Shown here: piece by piece, positions 34,401-47,170 of the stretch | Layout of the letters: each line of letters starts with the position of its first letter | Numbering within the stretch: position 1 is the first letter of the stretch | Assembly: GCA_002197995.1 (NCBI GenBank) | Contig: NGZR01000002.1 | Location: 4,960,001 to 5,024,000, forward strand | Length of the DNA stretch: 64,000 bases | Source: Gaeumannomyces sp. JS-464 | Lineage: Eukaryota > Ascomycota > Sordariomycetes > Magnaporthales > Magnaporthaceae | Direction: 5' to 3' | The notes under the pieces: model-generated | Told to the model about the DNA's origin: nothing | The model's input: only the letters and a program-made list of their open reading frames with translations | Database searches by the model: none | Position numbers and translations under genes: made by a program

Positions 34401-36472
34401 GGTATTACCATTCTCTCCAGATTAGTGATACTAGCAAGTAGATGACGGATAACGTGCCTCATCACCTGCCCAGTCGCTCGGATTTCACGGATGCTTATGT
34501 CCACACCGGGAGTTTCTTCAAAACGCTGGCTACAGTTGAAAGGTGACGGAGCGGAGAGGGCGCACCCTAGTCGTGATGAGGGGGGCATATAATGGCTGAT
34601 GGGGGGCAGGAGGGGTCACCACGCGTCCAACGTGACACGGTTTGGTCAGCAAGTAAGACACTTGAGGCGCACCAAATTGACCCCGGCGATGACCCATCCC
34701 CACAGCACCAGCCCTTCTGGCGTCTCTAGTTGTGATCCAGGCGGTGGCAAGCCTGGTGGCATTAGGTAGCGCGCCGCTAGCGCCCTCTGTCGCCCACGAT
34801 TCTCGGCGCTCTTTGGTGCTGCCCCGGACGGCTTGGGTTTGTTCGGGTCGTCCAAAAGCAAAAGTGGCAGAAAGGAAGCTCCCTCCGCTAGACTCCGGCG
34901 AGGGCAAGCCACAGACAAGATGCTAATCTCGGTGAGCATCCCGGCAGTGACCGAGCATCATCGGACTATTGGTCATGAAGTCATGGAGTCCTTTGGCGAT
35001 CCGCTGTTGTCCTGGGAGGTTGTCTCACTCCGCGAAGGAGAGTCCGCCAGCCTTAAGCGTAATGCTAAGACCTTGCTGCCTGTGAATCTGTCGCTGGATG
35101 GTCTTGGCCAACTTTACGTGGTAGGTGTTGAGGGCCAGGGAGATATGGGAATCACCTTCATGCCTATGGTACAATTCCATGTGTGCCAGGAGAGGGACAC
35201 GGGACCTCCCCACTCACGATTCAAGCACCCACCGGGCAACCCCCACCGGTCGGGAGGTTATGTAGGTCGGTAGGTAAGGTATTTGATATCTTCCCAGACT
35301 GTCTTGCCAGACGTCGCACGAAAAGGCGTTCTGGGGACCGCTGTAAGCGGCTCAAAGCAGGCGAGGGGGGAAGGTCCAGGCCATGTTTGGCCGATGGCAG
35401 TCAACAAAGAGTGCGGTTGCGGCTGTCCTGCAAGCCGACGATCCCAAGCCTGCTGCAGGGTTGCTTCATGCACGTATTTATACATAAACATGCGCCCGGA
35501 TCTGGACTGGGCTGTGATGTGATCGTGCGTGCGCATAAGATGGATGCCCCTTAGACCGTCCACCACGGCGGCGTCAAAAGTCTTGCTGCGGTGACAGGAT
35601 GCGCTTGCCAGCACCAGGCGCCAAAACGTCCCAGGCAGGAAACGCCGACGAGGTTCCTGCGGCGGGCAGCCTGCACTGCCCAGGGCTACATGTGGATCCT
35701 GTGGCTGCCCCACCCGCCAATGCGGCAGGTGTGCAGATGGTTGTGTGGGGTAGTGGCGTAAGCCAATCACGTTAGCCTCCTCGTCCAGGTGCGCCCGTGC
35801 CCACACCTCCTGGAACCGCGTCTTGGGCGTGACCTTTTGACACGGCTTCCTCACGACACCACCACACATCACAAACCTCCCATCCATCACTCTATTAAGC
35901 TGTCAAACCAAGCTGCTCCTGCCTGCCGACAATACACCCAGTACTGGGATTCTTCTCTACACACCCAAGTGTGTGCCGTTGGGTGCAACGCACTCCGAAC
36001 ATACCACACCTCGGGACGAATCCTCCTGGCGTACCCTCCAACCCACAGCCCGCGGATTCGCTGATCCTGGTAGCCTTTGGGCAGCCGACCTGCAACCCGT
36101 GAGGGCACCTAGCCTCCTACGGTCTATCTGCTCTGTCTCTCCGAGCTTCTCGTCATAGAGAAAGCTCCCGTCGCGGTTTCCCGTTTCGACACCCACCCAC
36201 CGCTCGTACAAACCCGTATCGATCCGCAACGACCGAAACCTGCAGACCTAGACTCCCGATATTCCCCCCTCTCGCCTGGGCTAGAATCAATCACCGGGGC
36301 ACCCCTGGCCGGCCTCTGACGACACTGCAGCCGCCCTGAACGACTATCCATCCATTACCTCGCGCTTGCAACCGCCTCTCCCCGTCGCATATCTCTCATC
36401 CCGTTCGACATATCTAGCCGCGAAGACAACCAGGGGGGTGAGGCTGCGGACAAACAAGGAGGCACTGTCACG
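31401..36472. promoter_or_regulatory. 5-kb divergent intergenic region between bHLH gene and SFT2
   Basis: The longest gene-free stretch with divergent flanks. It probably carries the 5'-UTR intron and leader of the bHLH gene (31437 upward), GGTT/GGCT repeats at ~32945-32990, and ACCTAGGT near 32450. A frame at 34833-35273 starts MGLFGSSKSKSGRKE and is the most protein-like, but I do not recognise it. Extended promoters of this kind are common for fungal regulatory genes. Confidence 0.4.
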
Positions 36473-37915
36473 ATGGCGTCACAGTCTTTTCGAGACTCGC
36501 TCGGATCCCTCGGGTGGTCGCGCCGCGAACCAGACCTACCTGTCAACACTTCGCAGCAGAACGGCCTGCTGTCATCGCTTCAGTCGCTCAACCCATTCGG
36601 CGACCGTGGCCATGTGCGTCTCCCAACGACGGAGGCGCCGGGGCTCCCGTTGCCTGCACCCACCAGGCGGGAGGAGGAGGAAGGCTGGTTCGCGCGTGAG
36701 TCAAATGGCGATGGAGGCCGCCCGCCTTTCTTTGACTTATTCTCCCCCCAGTCTCACTCTCCTGCAGCAGACCATCCTTATGACATGCGCCTCAGCCGAG
36801 CGCGATGTTTCTGTTTCCACATGAGCAAAGGGCACAGCCCTGCCCTTGCTTTTGTTTCATTATCTTGTTCTTCCTGATGTCTTGACACCCCCACCTCGAG
36901 CATCAGCCACAACTACGATTTACTATCTAGAAAACTTTACTGACTGAACACGATTTCTCACCGGGGCAGTGAGTAGGTGGGATCGGCTCTTGATCTTCGC
37001 CGGTTGCAACATCGGCGCCCTAGTGTGCTTCTTCGTCTGCATCTTTTTCTGGCCCCTCATCGCGACACGGCCGAGCAAGTTTGTCCTCTTGTCAGTGCAT
37101 TCTTCCTTCTCTCGTTATCAGATGCCCGTTACTATACTGCCCCAAGGTTTCCATCCGTGGGCGCCCCTCCTATTGGCGTCGCCACTACGGGAGCTCCCAT
37201 GACCTGCCCCTTGCACCAGTCTGCCACTACTTCTCCACCACCTGCGTCGACATCCTGCAACTACCCGCTCTGCATGGATGCAAAGATCGGCCTTTTTTGT
37301 ATTTCTGGGCCAAGTCGCTCGGCCTCCGCTTGTTGCTATGCAAGGGCGGCCGGCACTCCATCGCCGCCCCCATCTCTTGGCGGCAGGGCGTCTGCCGACT
37401 GCCGACGCAAGCGCAGATTGACGACAGTGGGCGCGAGGACCTCGCCGTTGCCTGTCTTCCGCCTTAATACGACTTTATCCATGTGACGTGCCTGGCGCAC
37501 GCACGAGCCATACATGCTAACTAGGGTACTCGAGCAGATGGACGCTGGATCTATATTCTTCCTCTGCTCCTTTGCGGCCATCATGGGCCCCTGGGCCTAT
37601 GTCCAGCATCTTGCTTCCGGGCCGAGACTACCCTTCACCGCGACTTACTTTGGCTCCATGGCCCTCAGCCTTTACTTCGCCATCGGAGTAAGTTGTGCCC
37701 TAACCAGATCACTTATTTTCTTCATATAGCCCAGAGCACTAATCACTATGCCTTTCGTATAGCTACACAGTCAGACCCTCACCCTGTTCGCAGCCATCAT
37801 CCAGCTCGTGTGTCTTGTGTGGTATCTGGTCAGCTACTTCCCTATGGGTTCCAGCGGCCTCCGCATGATGTCCTCATTTGGTGCCCAGAGGGCGGCGGCT
37901 TGGATGACGGGCTAG
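36473..37915 (+). CDS. SFT2: SFT2-type vesicle transport membrane protein
   Basis: Got1/Sft2 family tetraspanning protein acting in retrograde traffic to the late Golgi. Exons 36473-36695, 36970-37090, 37538-37687, 37763-37915. N-terminal cytosolic part contains SLNPFGDRGHVRLPTTE and PAPTRREEEEGWFA; then SRWDRLLIF enters TM1 (~81-103), TM2 (~119-138), TM3 (~145-163) and TM4 (~168-190). The C-terminus has the family hallmark YLVSYFPMGSSGLRMM and ends AAWMTG. Exon 3 begins TGGACGCTGGATC, encoding the conserved WTLGS only if one G is missing near 37547; corrected length is 215 residues, equal to yeast Sft2. Intron 2 is unusually long (447 nt) with donor GTCAGT and branch CTAAC. Alternative: a GTGCAT donor six codons later avoids the frame break but loses WTLG. 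Confidence 0.9.
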
Positions 37916-40900
37916 CTGCACGTTGCGCACAGTGGCGCAGTTTTTCTATGTAGTTTCCAGGCGTTGTCTGCTGTCTAGGTATTTCGGCGAAAACTGTACA
38001 GGTACATGGTTTTATGGAGTGATTCTTTCAGCCGAGCTCGGGTAGGACGCTGACGTATACGGATATCCCCCGAATGCACATCTCCTCAGGACGCTTTTGA
38101 CCGGTCGGTGTGTTCGGGGATGGCCAGGTATGAATCGAAGTGTATCGAATGCATGGCCTGGATTGTGCGCCATGGCTTCGAATGATACCCTATCCGTAAT
38201 AGCCAAAAATAAGCATGCAAGAATCACGGTTAGTGCCTCGAGAGGAGCAAGAAGGGATGGCACTCTTGATGGCGCGTTAGACTATGGGCATGCAAGTAGC
38301 CTTGGAAGAAGATGTCTCCTGGCCGGGCAAGCCCAGGAACCACTCAGGTATTCTGAGGCCAACCCCAGGAAAAAACAAGATATTGTGACTTGGTGGAATA
38401 GGTATAGACCGCCAAAGGTGCGACATGGAGAACAACAAGGAAGGTAACCTGAGAACAGACCTAGGCATAGACGAGAGTAGCCTGTGTGATAAGTGCAAAA
38501 ATATGTTCCCAGACTCTCCGTCTGATACGGACACCTGTAGGTAGGGGCAAGCGGCAGATGGACACTTGTCTTGAAGCTGGAACAGTTTGGTGGTCGCCGG
38601 ACGCGTAAGCGGTTCTTCTTGCCGGACGTCCTTAAGCTTGCTCGGCTGGCATGGGCCGGGCCGGAAGCCATTTGTGCGTCTGGCACGGACATGTTATTTT
38701 TATTTTTTATTTTTATCTCTGGCATTTGCCGGCGTTGTATATTCTGCCCAATGAATTTCACCCGACCAGTCAATCTTGGAGATGGGTGTGCTCCACCTGC
38801 AGACTCGGCCATGCGAGATTTTTTTTAAAATGCCCAGCGCGTCCGTACCTAATCGTGTCCTCGGAAGGGCATCAGTCGCACTTGGGTTTCCAAAAATGTT
38901 TTTGTTGTCAAGCCGGGCTACCAGCCCCGGTAGAGATGCCTGGATGGACGCGCTGGTCTGACACATAACATGTGCCACTCCCAGTCGGACAGAAGGGATT
39001 TTATGGGATCGACGCACGAGCGCCGACCCGGCATTACGTACGCATCGTGTTCACGAGAGCCACAAAAGTCGGGGGAGGGAACGGGCAGGCAGGCGAGAGA
39101 AAATATGGAGGCAATGAGATAATGGCGGGGGGAGGGGTCGCGGTAGGCGTCGGGCTCTTTTTTTTCTCTCCTCAACCTTTTCCCCCGCCAGTTTGCATCT
39201 CGCGGAATGGAGCAAAGCTTGGATGGCCAAACATTTGAACATGCATGGCGACAGCCAGCTGGGCAGCCCACCAATCCAAGAATATCCCTGCCGAAACCTG
39301 CCTCGGAGCTTCTGTTTCCATGCTCGTGAATGGTTCGGCGCGCTGGGGCCTGGCCTTCTGGTTTCCTGGCGGCAGGCCTGCCCCGCCAGCCCGACCGAGG
39401 CGTGAGCAAGGCCGCCCGCCTCGCCCTGCGGAGGCTAGTCAAAATCAATCATAATCGGGCTGGCGGCAGCTTCCGCTAGACCAGTTTCTGTCAACAGCCG
39501 GGCAACTACTTAGGTAGAGGTACTGGGGCATGGGAGCCACAGCCATGTGGGCAGATCGGTCTGATCGCATCAAAACATTACCTAAACACTCTTCGTTTGC
39601 GCTGCCTCGGTTGGCCTGGCTTGGACCCTCACTCCATAGCCCCGTCGCTGGCGTTTGGAATATTAATGTGTATAAAGTGTAACACGGAAAAGCCCTGTGG
39701 CAGTGGCATGGCGGTTAGCGGCCTCCGTTGAATACCACCTAGCCACCTAGGTAGGTACCTATGTGCATCTCGCGCAGCCAGCCAGCCCGCCAGCCAGTTA
39801 GCCAGTAAGGCAAGCCAGTAAACCAACAAACCGGACAGCCACATACCTACAACCTCAGGCACAGTACCCGAGAAAAACCGAAGAGGTGGTAAATGCGTGC
39901 CTGGCCACCAGGAGGCGGAGGCGGGAGGAGGGGTAGGGCATGAGGGGAAGAAAGAAAAATGGTAATAAGAAATTCAATGGATTTGATGGGTTGACGGGCA
40001 AAGGATTGGATGCCGAACAGACAGAATTGACCCCTCAACAAGCTCAGTGCAGCTTCCTGGTGCCGTGACTGACGCTGCTCTGCCCCATCGGTGCTATGCC
40101 CCATTTGATGTGCAGTGCGCAGTGCAGGGTGCATTGAGTGCTTGCTCTTCCTGCCGCGTTGGCGGCCGTGTTTGGGCCGTCCCATGTTGCTCCTTCGTCA
40201 CTTGTCGCTGTGATTCTCTTTCTCCCCTTTCTTAGGGCTGCTTCCTTTCAACTCGGATTTATAGCTATCACCAAGATTCCTTCTCACATTGCTTGAATGT
40301 GGCTGCCTACCTACTAGGTCCCTACCTAGGTAGGTATCTAGGTGTCTCTGGAGGCGTTAGCATTAGAATCTAGACTCAACTTGTTCTGTCCTCAAATGTG
40401 GCGACCAAGACCAGCCGCTGGATTCGACGAGAGCCGCAAACCGGCGGAAGATCTGACCCAAGTGGAGCAGTGAAGTTCGATTCTGTGACATTGCCTGTCC
40501 GGCTCTCTTCAAAGCCCCAAGTCACTCGGCGTACCGCGTAAGCACAGAGGTGACGGTGCGGCACATCTGAGTGTGTCCCCGCTGAGAACATCAACTTTTT
40601 CCCCCTCCCGCCCCTGATTATTTTTTCCCTGCTTCCTCTAGGTTTGACTCAGGCTGAGGCTATTGGATTCGGATCCCTTACTTCCATCTTCTTTTTTTTA
40701 TTATTTATTTTTTTTATTTTTTATGTCCCAAGCGTCATCAGGGCAGCCAGACCTACCTGCCCGTTACAGAACCCGCATCACCCAGCGCGTCCAAAAAAAA
40801 AAACCCCCCACTCAGCCGAGCAGAGCAGCAGAGCGAGGCTCGAAGTTACCACTGCCTGGAAAAGCCTGCCCGGCCGCCTTTATTAGCCGATATTTGGTAA

Positions 40901-42112
40901 CTTCGTAACTTTATTCGTTGCATGCCTAGGTATCGATCTCCGTTTACTACCTCTACTGCCTCCGTAAGGTGGCTGTTTTTTTTCTTCCTGTCTTGTTGTG
41001 CCCTCCGAGGGGTACCACGCGAGGAGCATCCACTTCCAATTGACTGTCGCTTCCTGGACGGGCAAATAACCGATTTATATTCGCGCACCTCCCCACTGCA
41101 GCCGAGAGCTGTCTCAATCAAACCACTGCACCACCCATCCACTACAGTGGCCCGCCCATTTTTCCCAGGCTGGGGTCCGTTAAGGTACGCCGAAACTCCG
41201 ACGAAGGGAAAAAAAAAAAAAAATTTACTGCCCGCACAAACCCTCCCACCCTTCTTTTGTGGGAGTGCACCAACCAACTCGTGTGTGCTTCTTTCTCACG
41301 ACCTGCACTGCACCTTTTTCGTTTATTGTTTTCTCTGGCAGAGATCCCTTACTTATGGCCTGTCAGTAACAGACTCGACCCTCGATTTCTTTGTCTCCTC
41401 GCCGTGGGACCTGCCTCGGCGCCGCCTCGTGCCGCCCCTCGACGCAGACGCTCGCTGCCCATCGTCAGCTGCAGAGCCTGCCCGCACACTGGCCGCGTAC
41501 GCCCTCCCACGACGGAGGGCTTGTCACCTAGTGGGATCTATTGGCGCTTCTGTGGCCTCATTTCCTCCTCATCGCCGCCGTCGTTCTCCGCTCGCTCCGC
41601 ATCTAGCTGTCGTTCCTGCGGGGCCACGGACTCGTCCCCTCGGCGCAGAGGGCTCCACTCGTCTCGTACCTAGCCACTGTCTCTGCCTTCGCCTCTCCCG
41701 CTCTCAGAACTATTCTACCGCATATCGCATACGAGACTGCTCATCCGACCGCTCTCCCGGAAGAACGAGAACACATTTCTCATCACTCGGGAATCGGGGG
41801 CCTGCCGTCATCGACCAGGATCGCTCAGCCCATCCTGTCGCGAACCACTCTTTGAACCTCCTCCAGGCAGCGTCTCACTACACGTCACCCCAGCGCTGCG
41901 TTGATACTCTGCCGTGCGGAACTCCTCGCCCTGCGGGATCAGGCATCACCGCTGTCTTGATTGCGTAGGGAAGACGTCTTCCTGCCTCTCCGGACACGGA
42001 TTGACTGGGGAGGCGCCTGTCTGTATCCACTTGCGCCGAGCCACAAGTGATCGTCTCGCGGGGTTTGCGAAATCCCGAACTCCCGCCCGACAACTGGTCT
42101 GAGGCGGCCCTA
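37916..42112. other. Intergenic, long leader of La-motif gene
   Basis: 4.2 kb. ACCTAGGT-type palindromes at ~38459, 39747 and 40322, an A-rich run at ~41208-41223, and a C/T-rich region (41230-42100) that looks like promoter and 5' leader. A 348-codon frame at 40922-41968 has no domain and a leader-like composition, so it is not called. Confidence 0.4.
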
Positions 42113-45100
42113 ATGGCCACGACGGTAGCGAAGCCTGCCGTGCCCGTCGACACCATGGCGTCCGCTCCCGTCTTCTCGTATGCCCAGGCCGCCCGTGGGC
42201 AGGTTGTCCCTCCAGCGGCTTCCCAGCCGGACAATTCCGCCCCGCCCTCAAATAGCTCTCTGGGTAAGGATGACAACGCTTCCACGACGAACACGATCGC
42301 CACTTCGGCTACATCGTCTAACGCGTCGGACATTCAAGACCTCCCGAAGGCCCTACAAGAATCAACCGACTTGTCGAATCTGAAGAATCTAGATTCTGAG
42401 CTGAGCTCCGTCGTTGGTTCCGTCGGCCAGGACTCTCGCGACGACGCTGTATCTGCAGTCGGCTCCCAGTCGCAGGGCCCCTCCAAGGGCCCTGGTTCCT
42501 CAACCGTGGCGTCGCAGGCTGGTGACGCCCCAGACTCGAGGAAACCCCGCAAGGGCAAGAAGGCCAAGGGCCCGGAGAAGGATGGCGAGCAGCACAAGGT
42601 CAAAGAGAACCTGAAGGTCTTTGAGTCGCCAAAGGTCGAGCTCTCGGAGGCCCCAATCCCGACGGTGAACGTCTGGCACCAGCGCAAAGAAGAGCGTGCC
42701 GCGGCTAGCGCCAAGCCTGCCGCCGTGGCACCAGCAAAGCCAGCTACGGCTGGCGCAGAGACCTCTGCGGATGCAGGCAAGGCACTCGGGACCAAGAATT
42801 CAACATCCTCTCCGGCGGATGAGTCGTCCGAGCCTGGAAACATGGCACCCTCAACAGCGGCAAACGCTCGCGCACCCAGGAGACCTACGGATTCTACCCG
42901 TGTCGTTCTTGCGAACGAGAATGTCGCCCGTAGAAATGCACCCCGCGGAAGCAGGATGCAGGGCAAGGATGAGAGGACATCCGCATCGGAGAACCCGCCC
43001 CCAGTTCAGGATGCTACGCTGTGGCCGTCCATAGAACTGGCCGCCGCCGATGAGGCCAAGAAGAAGGCCTCCGAGAGGCCCGAACAGTCGGAGAAGCCGG
43101 AGAGGCCCGAGGATGGTGCAGCTGCCAAGCCGCGCCCGAAGAAGGAGTGGGTGGCTGTTCCAATCACACCAACATTCACCTACGAGACTCAGTTCACACA
43201 CCCCAAGCAGCCGCGCACCCGCGGCGGTGGCAGGGGAGGTCGCGAGACCGGCACCGGGAGGGGAGGTCACGTCCCCCCGACCAGCGCCTCTCCAGTGGAG
43301 AAAGATACCACGACTCCGACCGGACTCCCTCCCAAGGCCGTGAGCGAGGCTCGCGAGCGTCCGAGAGATACCCCTGCTGCAGGCCCTCATCCTCGCCAGA
43401 CATCACAGAACCCGGGAATGCCGAAACGTGGCGGGCCTGATTCGTCAGCACGCGAGCCGCGCAAGACTCCGGGCATGTCGGCCAACGACAAGCCCAAGAC
43501 CGAGTACGGTGCCACGCCGTACCCTCCGAAAGGAGAGGCACCAGCCCGCGGCCCGCGCCCCGAGGCTGGGAACGGAGAGCAGCCTCACGTTGACCGCAGG
43601 AGGCAGTCTGCCGACAGGCGAGAGCCCAGGCCGCACGATCCTACCGGTGACAATGGCAACAACCATCCTGTTCGCGAGGCCCGGAGCGAGCGCGGCCGAG
43701 GGTGGGTACCGTGGGCGCGGCGGCGCGAATCACAGCGCTGGCGGCCACCACCAACAATCCAGCTATGGGCCAAACGGTCAGCGGTACATGGGCGGCGGCG
43801 GCGGAATCGGCTCGCAGCCCTTCAGCCCCACGGCAAATCAGTACCAGCCGTTCTCGGGCCACGCCAATGCCAACCGCAGGGTTCCGGCTCGTGCGCAGAC
43901 CGGCCCCTCTCATAGTGGCCAGCGGCTTCAGAATGGTGGTGGGGCGGGTCCCGGCCGGATGCCGTCGCTGCCCATCCCTGCGTCCAACCCTGAGTTCCCC
44001 GTCCAGGCCTATCAGCCCGCGTACGTCAGCCCCGGCTACGGCGGCGAGGACTACATACTCCAAGGCTTGAAGCAGCAGATTGAGTACTACTTCAGCCCCG
44101 ACAATCTGCTTCGGGACATTTATCTGCGAGCGAGGATGGACTCGCAGGGATACGTGCTGCTCAAGACGATTGCTCAGTTCAAGAGAGTCCAGCAGCTTGC
44201 ACCCCGCTACGAGTTCATTCAAGCAGCCTGCGCTCATTCTCAGGAGGTCGACTACGTCGTCGGCGAGGACGGCGTCGAGCGCCTCCGCTCGCGTCGCGAC
44301 ATGACTCCCTTCATTTTCGACATGCAGAAGCGCGTCGACGAGAGCAGGAACAATGGCCCAACCAGCGTCGTCTACCACAACCTGGACCGTCAGCCGGCGT
44401 ATGGTAACGGCTTCGGTCACCCCATGTACACGGCGTCTCCTACCGCCTTCCACCCTGATTTCCATCAGAACGGAGGCGAGCATGCTCATCCCATCTACGC
44501 TGCCAACGGGGTTCACTTTGCACATGGAGTTGTAATGGGTGGCGACTACGCCAACGGCCCCCGTTACAATGGCGAGTCTCAACTATCGGCCAATGTTCCC
44601 GACTTCTCTCCCATCTCTCATCAGCGGCCAAGCCTGGAGGCCTTTCAGCTCTTCCAGGATTCCGACATCCCAAAGCTGAAGGTCATTCTGGATGGTAGCA
44701 GCAAGTCTTGTGCCGCTACCAACGGCGCTGCCCCTGCCCCTAAAGAGGGCTTGGCAGCAGAGCACCTGCCCAACGGTGCTTCTGCGCCCGCGCCTAGGTA
44801 AATCAGCATCGCGCCGGATCCGGACACCACCCTGGCTTATCTGGTCTGTTTGGTTACTGACGTCGTCGCCAGCTCCCCGGAAACCGCTGAAGCCGATCGC
44901 CCCGCTCAGTCGGACAGCTCCAACTACGCAGACTTCCATCAGAAGGCCCTCGGCCAACGCCAGGACGCCGCCCCGGGAGAGACGCCTCAGGAAATGCACA
45001 ATCTTTATAAGTTCTGGCTTGACCTACTTTCCAATACATTCAACGTCAAGCTGTACAACGAATTCCGCCAGCTTGCGATCGAGGATGGCACCAAGCAGCC

Positions 45101-45257
45101 TGCCAATGCTGCTGGCCTGCGCTACCTGCTTGCCTTTTACGAGGCCCTATTCAATAGCAGGCGCGCTTATCCCGAGGATTTCGACGCCCACTACCAGCAG
45201 GCCAAGAGCATTGTGGATTCACTCCCGAGTCTGCCCAACGGCGAGACGCACGCCTAG
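42113..45257 (+). CDS. La-motif RNA-binding protein (LARP1/Sro9-like)
   Basis: Cytoplasmic mRNA-binding protein; relatives (Sro9/Slf1, LARP1) associate with polysomes and influence translation and mRNA stability. Exons 42113-44797 and 44873-45257 (AG|C across the intron, branch ACTGAC); about 1,022 residues if one extra base near 43700 is removed. N-terminus: FSYAQAARG, then a long Ala/Pro/Lys/Ser-rich disordered region, an RGG-type patch (GRGGRETGTGRGG), and further Arg/Gly/Tyr segments. La motif at ~640-720: LKQQIEYYFSPDNLLRDIYL then GYVLLKTIAQFKRVQQL. The C-terminal exon encodes LYKFWLDLLSNTFNVKLYNE followed by FRQLAIEDG, recalling the DM15-like tail of fungal LARP1 proteins. No canonical RRM follows the La motif. 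The first ATG is used; a second (42155, accATGgcg) has a better context and could be the real start. Confidence 0.87.
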
Positions 45258-47170
45258 CCGCTGTACCACATTGTACAACTCAAATCGCTCCTTGACTTGG
45301 GGGAGATCTGGTCCATTACCGCAAGGGATGGCAGGCACTCTATTGTCAACACAATAAAGGAAAAAAGGAAGGAAAAAAAGCAACAAAAAACTAAAACCCA
45401 AGATTGCATCTGCTTCATGGGCAAGCGCGGCGCACTTGATTGTACCACCTTCTCACATACCCGGACAAGCAACGTCAAGCGGGTTGGCTTTTGACTACCG
45501 AGCTGTTCGAGTTATCACATATCATTACGCCAAGTTCTGCCTGGCCGTCACAACCAGGCTACTTTGCCATTTGCCAGTTGAGCTGTCTTTTCAAGATCTT
45601 GAAGCCAACAGTTCCGCATCTCGCAGCAGGTTTCTTAGACGGACCTACCTCATGGATCCTTGCGCACCTTCTGGCGCACGCACTTTTTGTCGGATTTTTC
45701 TTCTCTTTTTTTCTTCACGAGGGCAACGGGAGAAGGGATGGTTGCTATGCTCGGACGCTATGGCTGATGATATAAAATGGCGTTCTGTGGACATTCGAGG
45801 CGATCGGGGGACGGGGAGGACTGATGCATCTTTTCAGAAGAGTCACGACCAGTCAGCCCGTGTTTTGTGGCCTCGTCTTGCCGACAGGTGCTGGCCATAT
45901 AGGAGGGAACGGCCGAAATTTCGTCTCGATATGTTCGACTCTGAAAGCGACCGCCCATGGGATGTTGGGCTGGGCATAAGTTGGGGAGCCGTGGCAACAT
46001 CTTCCCCTCTTGCTTGCCCCTTCTGCGACAGCCCTTTCGTTGCACCGACGTTTGTCTTGTTTCATTCTCTTTCCTTCCTTTCCTTCGGCTGGGTACTGGG
46101 GTTACAGCGGGCTTTTCGAGATTGGGATTTTTTGCAGGGGAGGATCTGGGTGGCGGAGGGATCCTACAAAGGCTTGAGGAAACGAACGCGTTACCTCGCC
46201 TTTGCCCGCGGCCTTGTCTCCCGCATTCGTCTGACGACTTCGTTTTTTGTTCTTTTTCTCTGTGTCCCACAGCCCCGCCCACATTCTCGTTTCTCTCGTT
46301 TCTCCCGTTTTCCACCGAGGTCACCTTTGCATCTCGACCACGGAGGGGAGAAACGACATCTGCATCGCAAAAAAAGGCTTAAGTGACGGATCGGTTTATC
46401 CATGGGTTTTGCTAGATCCTCCAACACACCATCCGCGATCTTTTCTCATCCATATTGCAAAATCCGGAAAGACAAAAACGTTTGGTTCGCGGGCACTTGT
46501 AAAACTATACCTACTCTACTTAAATAAAAAGCAAAAAGCTAGTAATCAGGAAAACGGCTTCATCCGGTTTGCAATGCGCCTGTAGGTGTTCTCAGTAGTC
46601 TGAGTATAACTGACAGTGTGCGAAGATGAGTGATTAGGCCAGTTGTTGCACAGCGACGGTAGCGTGCAGCCGATGATGAGGAATCCATATGGTGGTATTC
46701 GACGAAACCCTCTTTCATTTTGCTCCCTGGGTATGCTCCGTTCTAGACACCCACCAGGCTGGCCTCCCAGAGTACTCGCCAAGCATCGTGTCACCTAATT
46801 ATTTCTCGGTGCTCCCTCATGAATTACGGGCGCCATCGGACTAACACAGACCCAGGCCCCGGCAGAGCTCGCTCGGAGCCCTCAATCCCCACACAACGGC
46901 AATGAAATGGCAAAGAAAAGAGCAAAACATGGTACAGCAATGAACAAATTAAGAGAAAGAGGGTAAAAGGAGAAGTAACAAAATCGGGCAAGGAGGGATA
47001 CGGCGAAGTAACAAATCTTTGGTTTTGTTTCACCCTTATCGAGTGAAAATTGCCTTGCCTTGGTATGCATATGCATTAGAATAGTCGCGCCTTGGGAGAC
47101 ATTCAATGACTTCTGGTTCTTTTTTACATACCCTCCTTTTCGCGCTCCCGGGGAGGCGCCGCCACGGGGC
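45258..47170. other. Convergent 3' intergenic region
   Basis: Between the La-motif gene (+) and the secreted-protein gene (-). An A/G-rich run lies at 45355-45400. A 316-codon frame (45436-46386) lacks a domain and starts at TTG; not called. Confidence 0.4.

Noticed and set aside
34833..35273. Frame beginning MGLFGSSKSKSGRKE
   Set aside because: Plausible-looking start but no recognisable domain, and it sits among leader-like sequence; left uncalled.
40922..41968. 348-codon open frame on the plus strand
   Set aside because: C/T-rich leader-like composition, Phe runs from poly-T, no domain, and it directly precedes the La-motif gene; more likely 5' leader.
45436..46386. 316-codon open frame downstream of the La-motif gene
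   Set aside because: Begins at TTG, lies in a convergent 3' region, has no recognisable domain; probably chance in GC-rich DNA.
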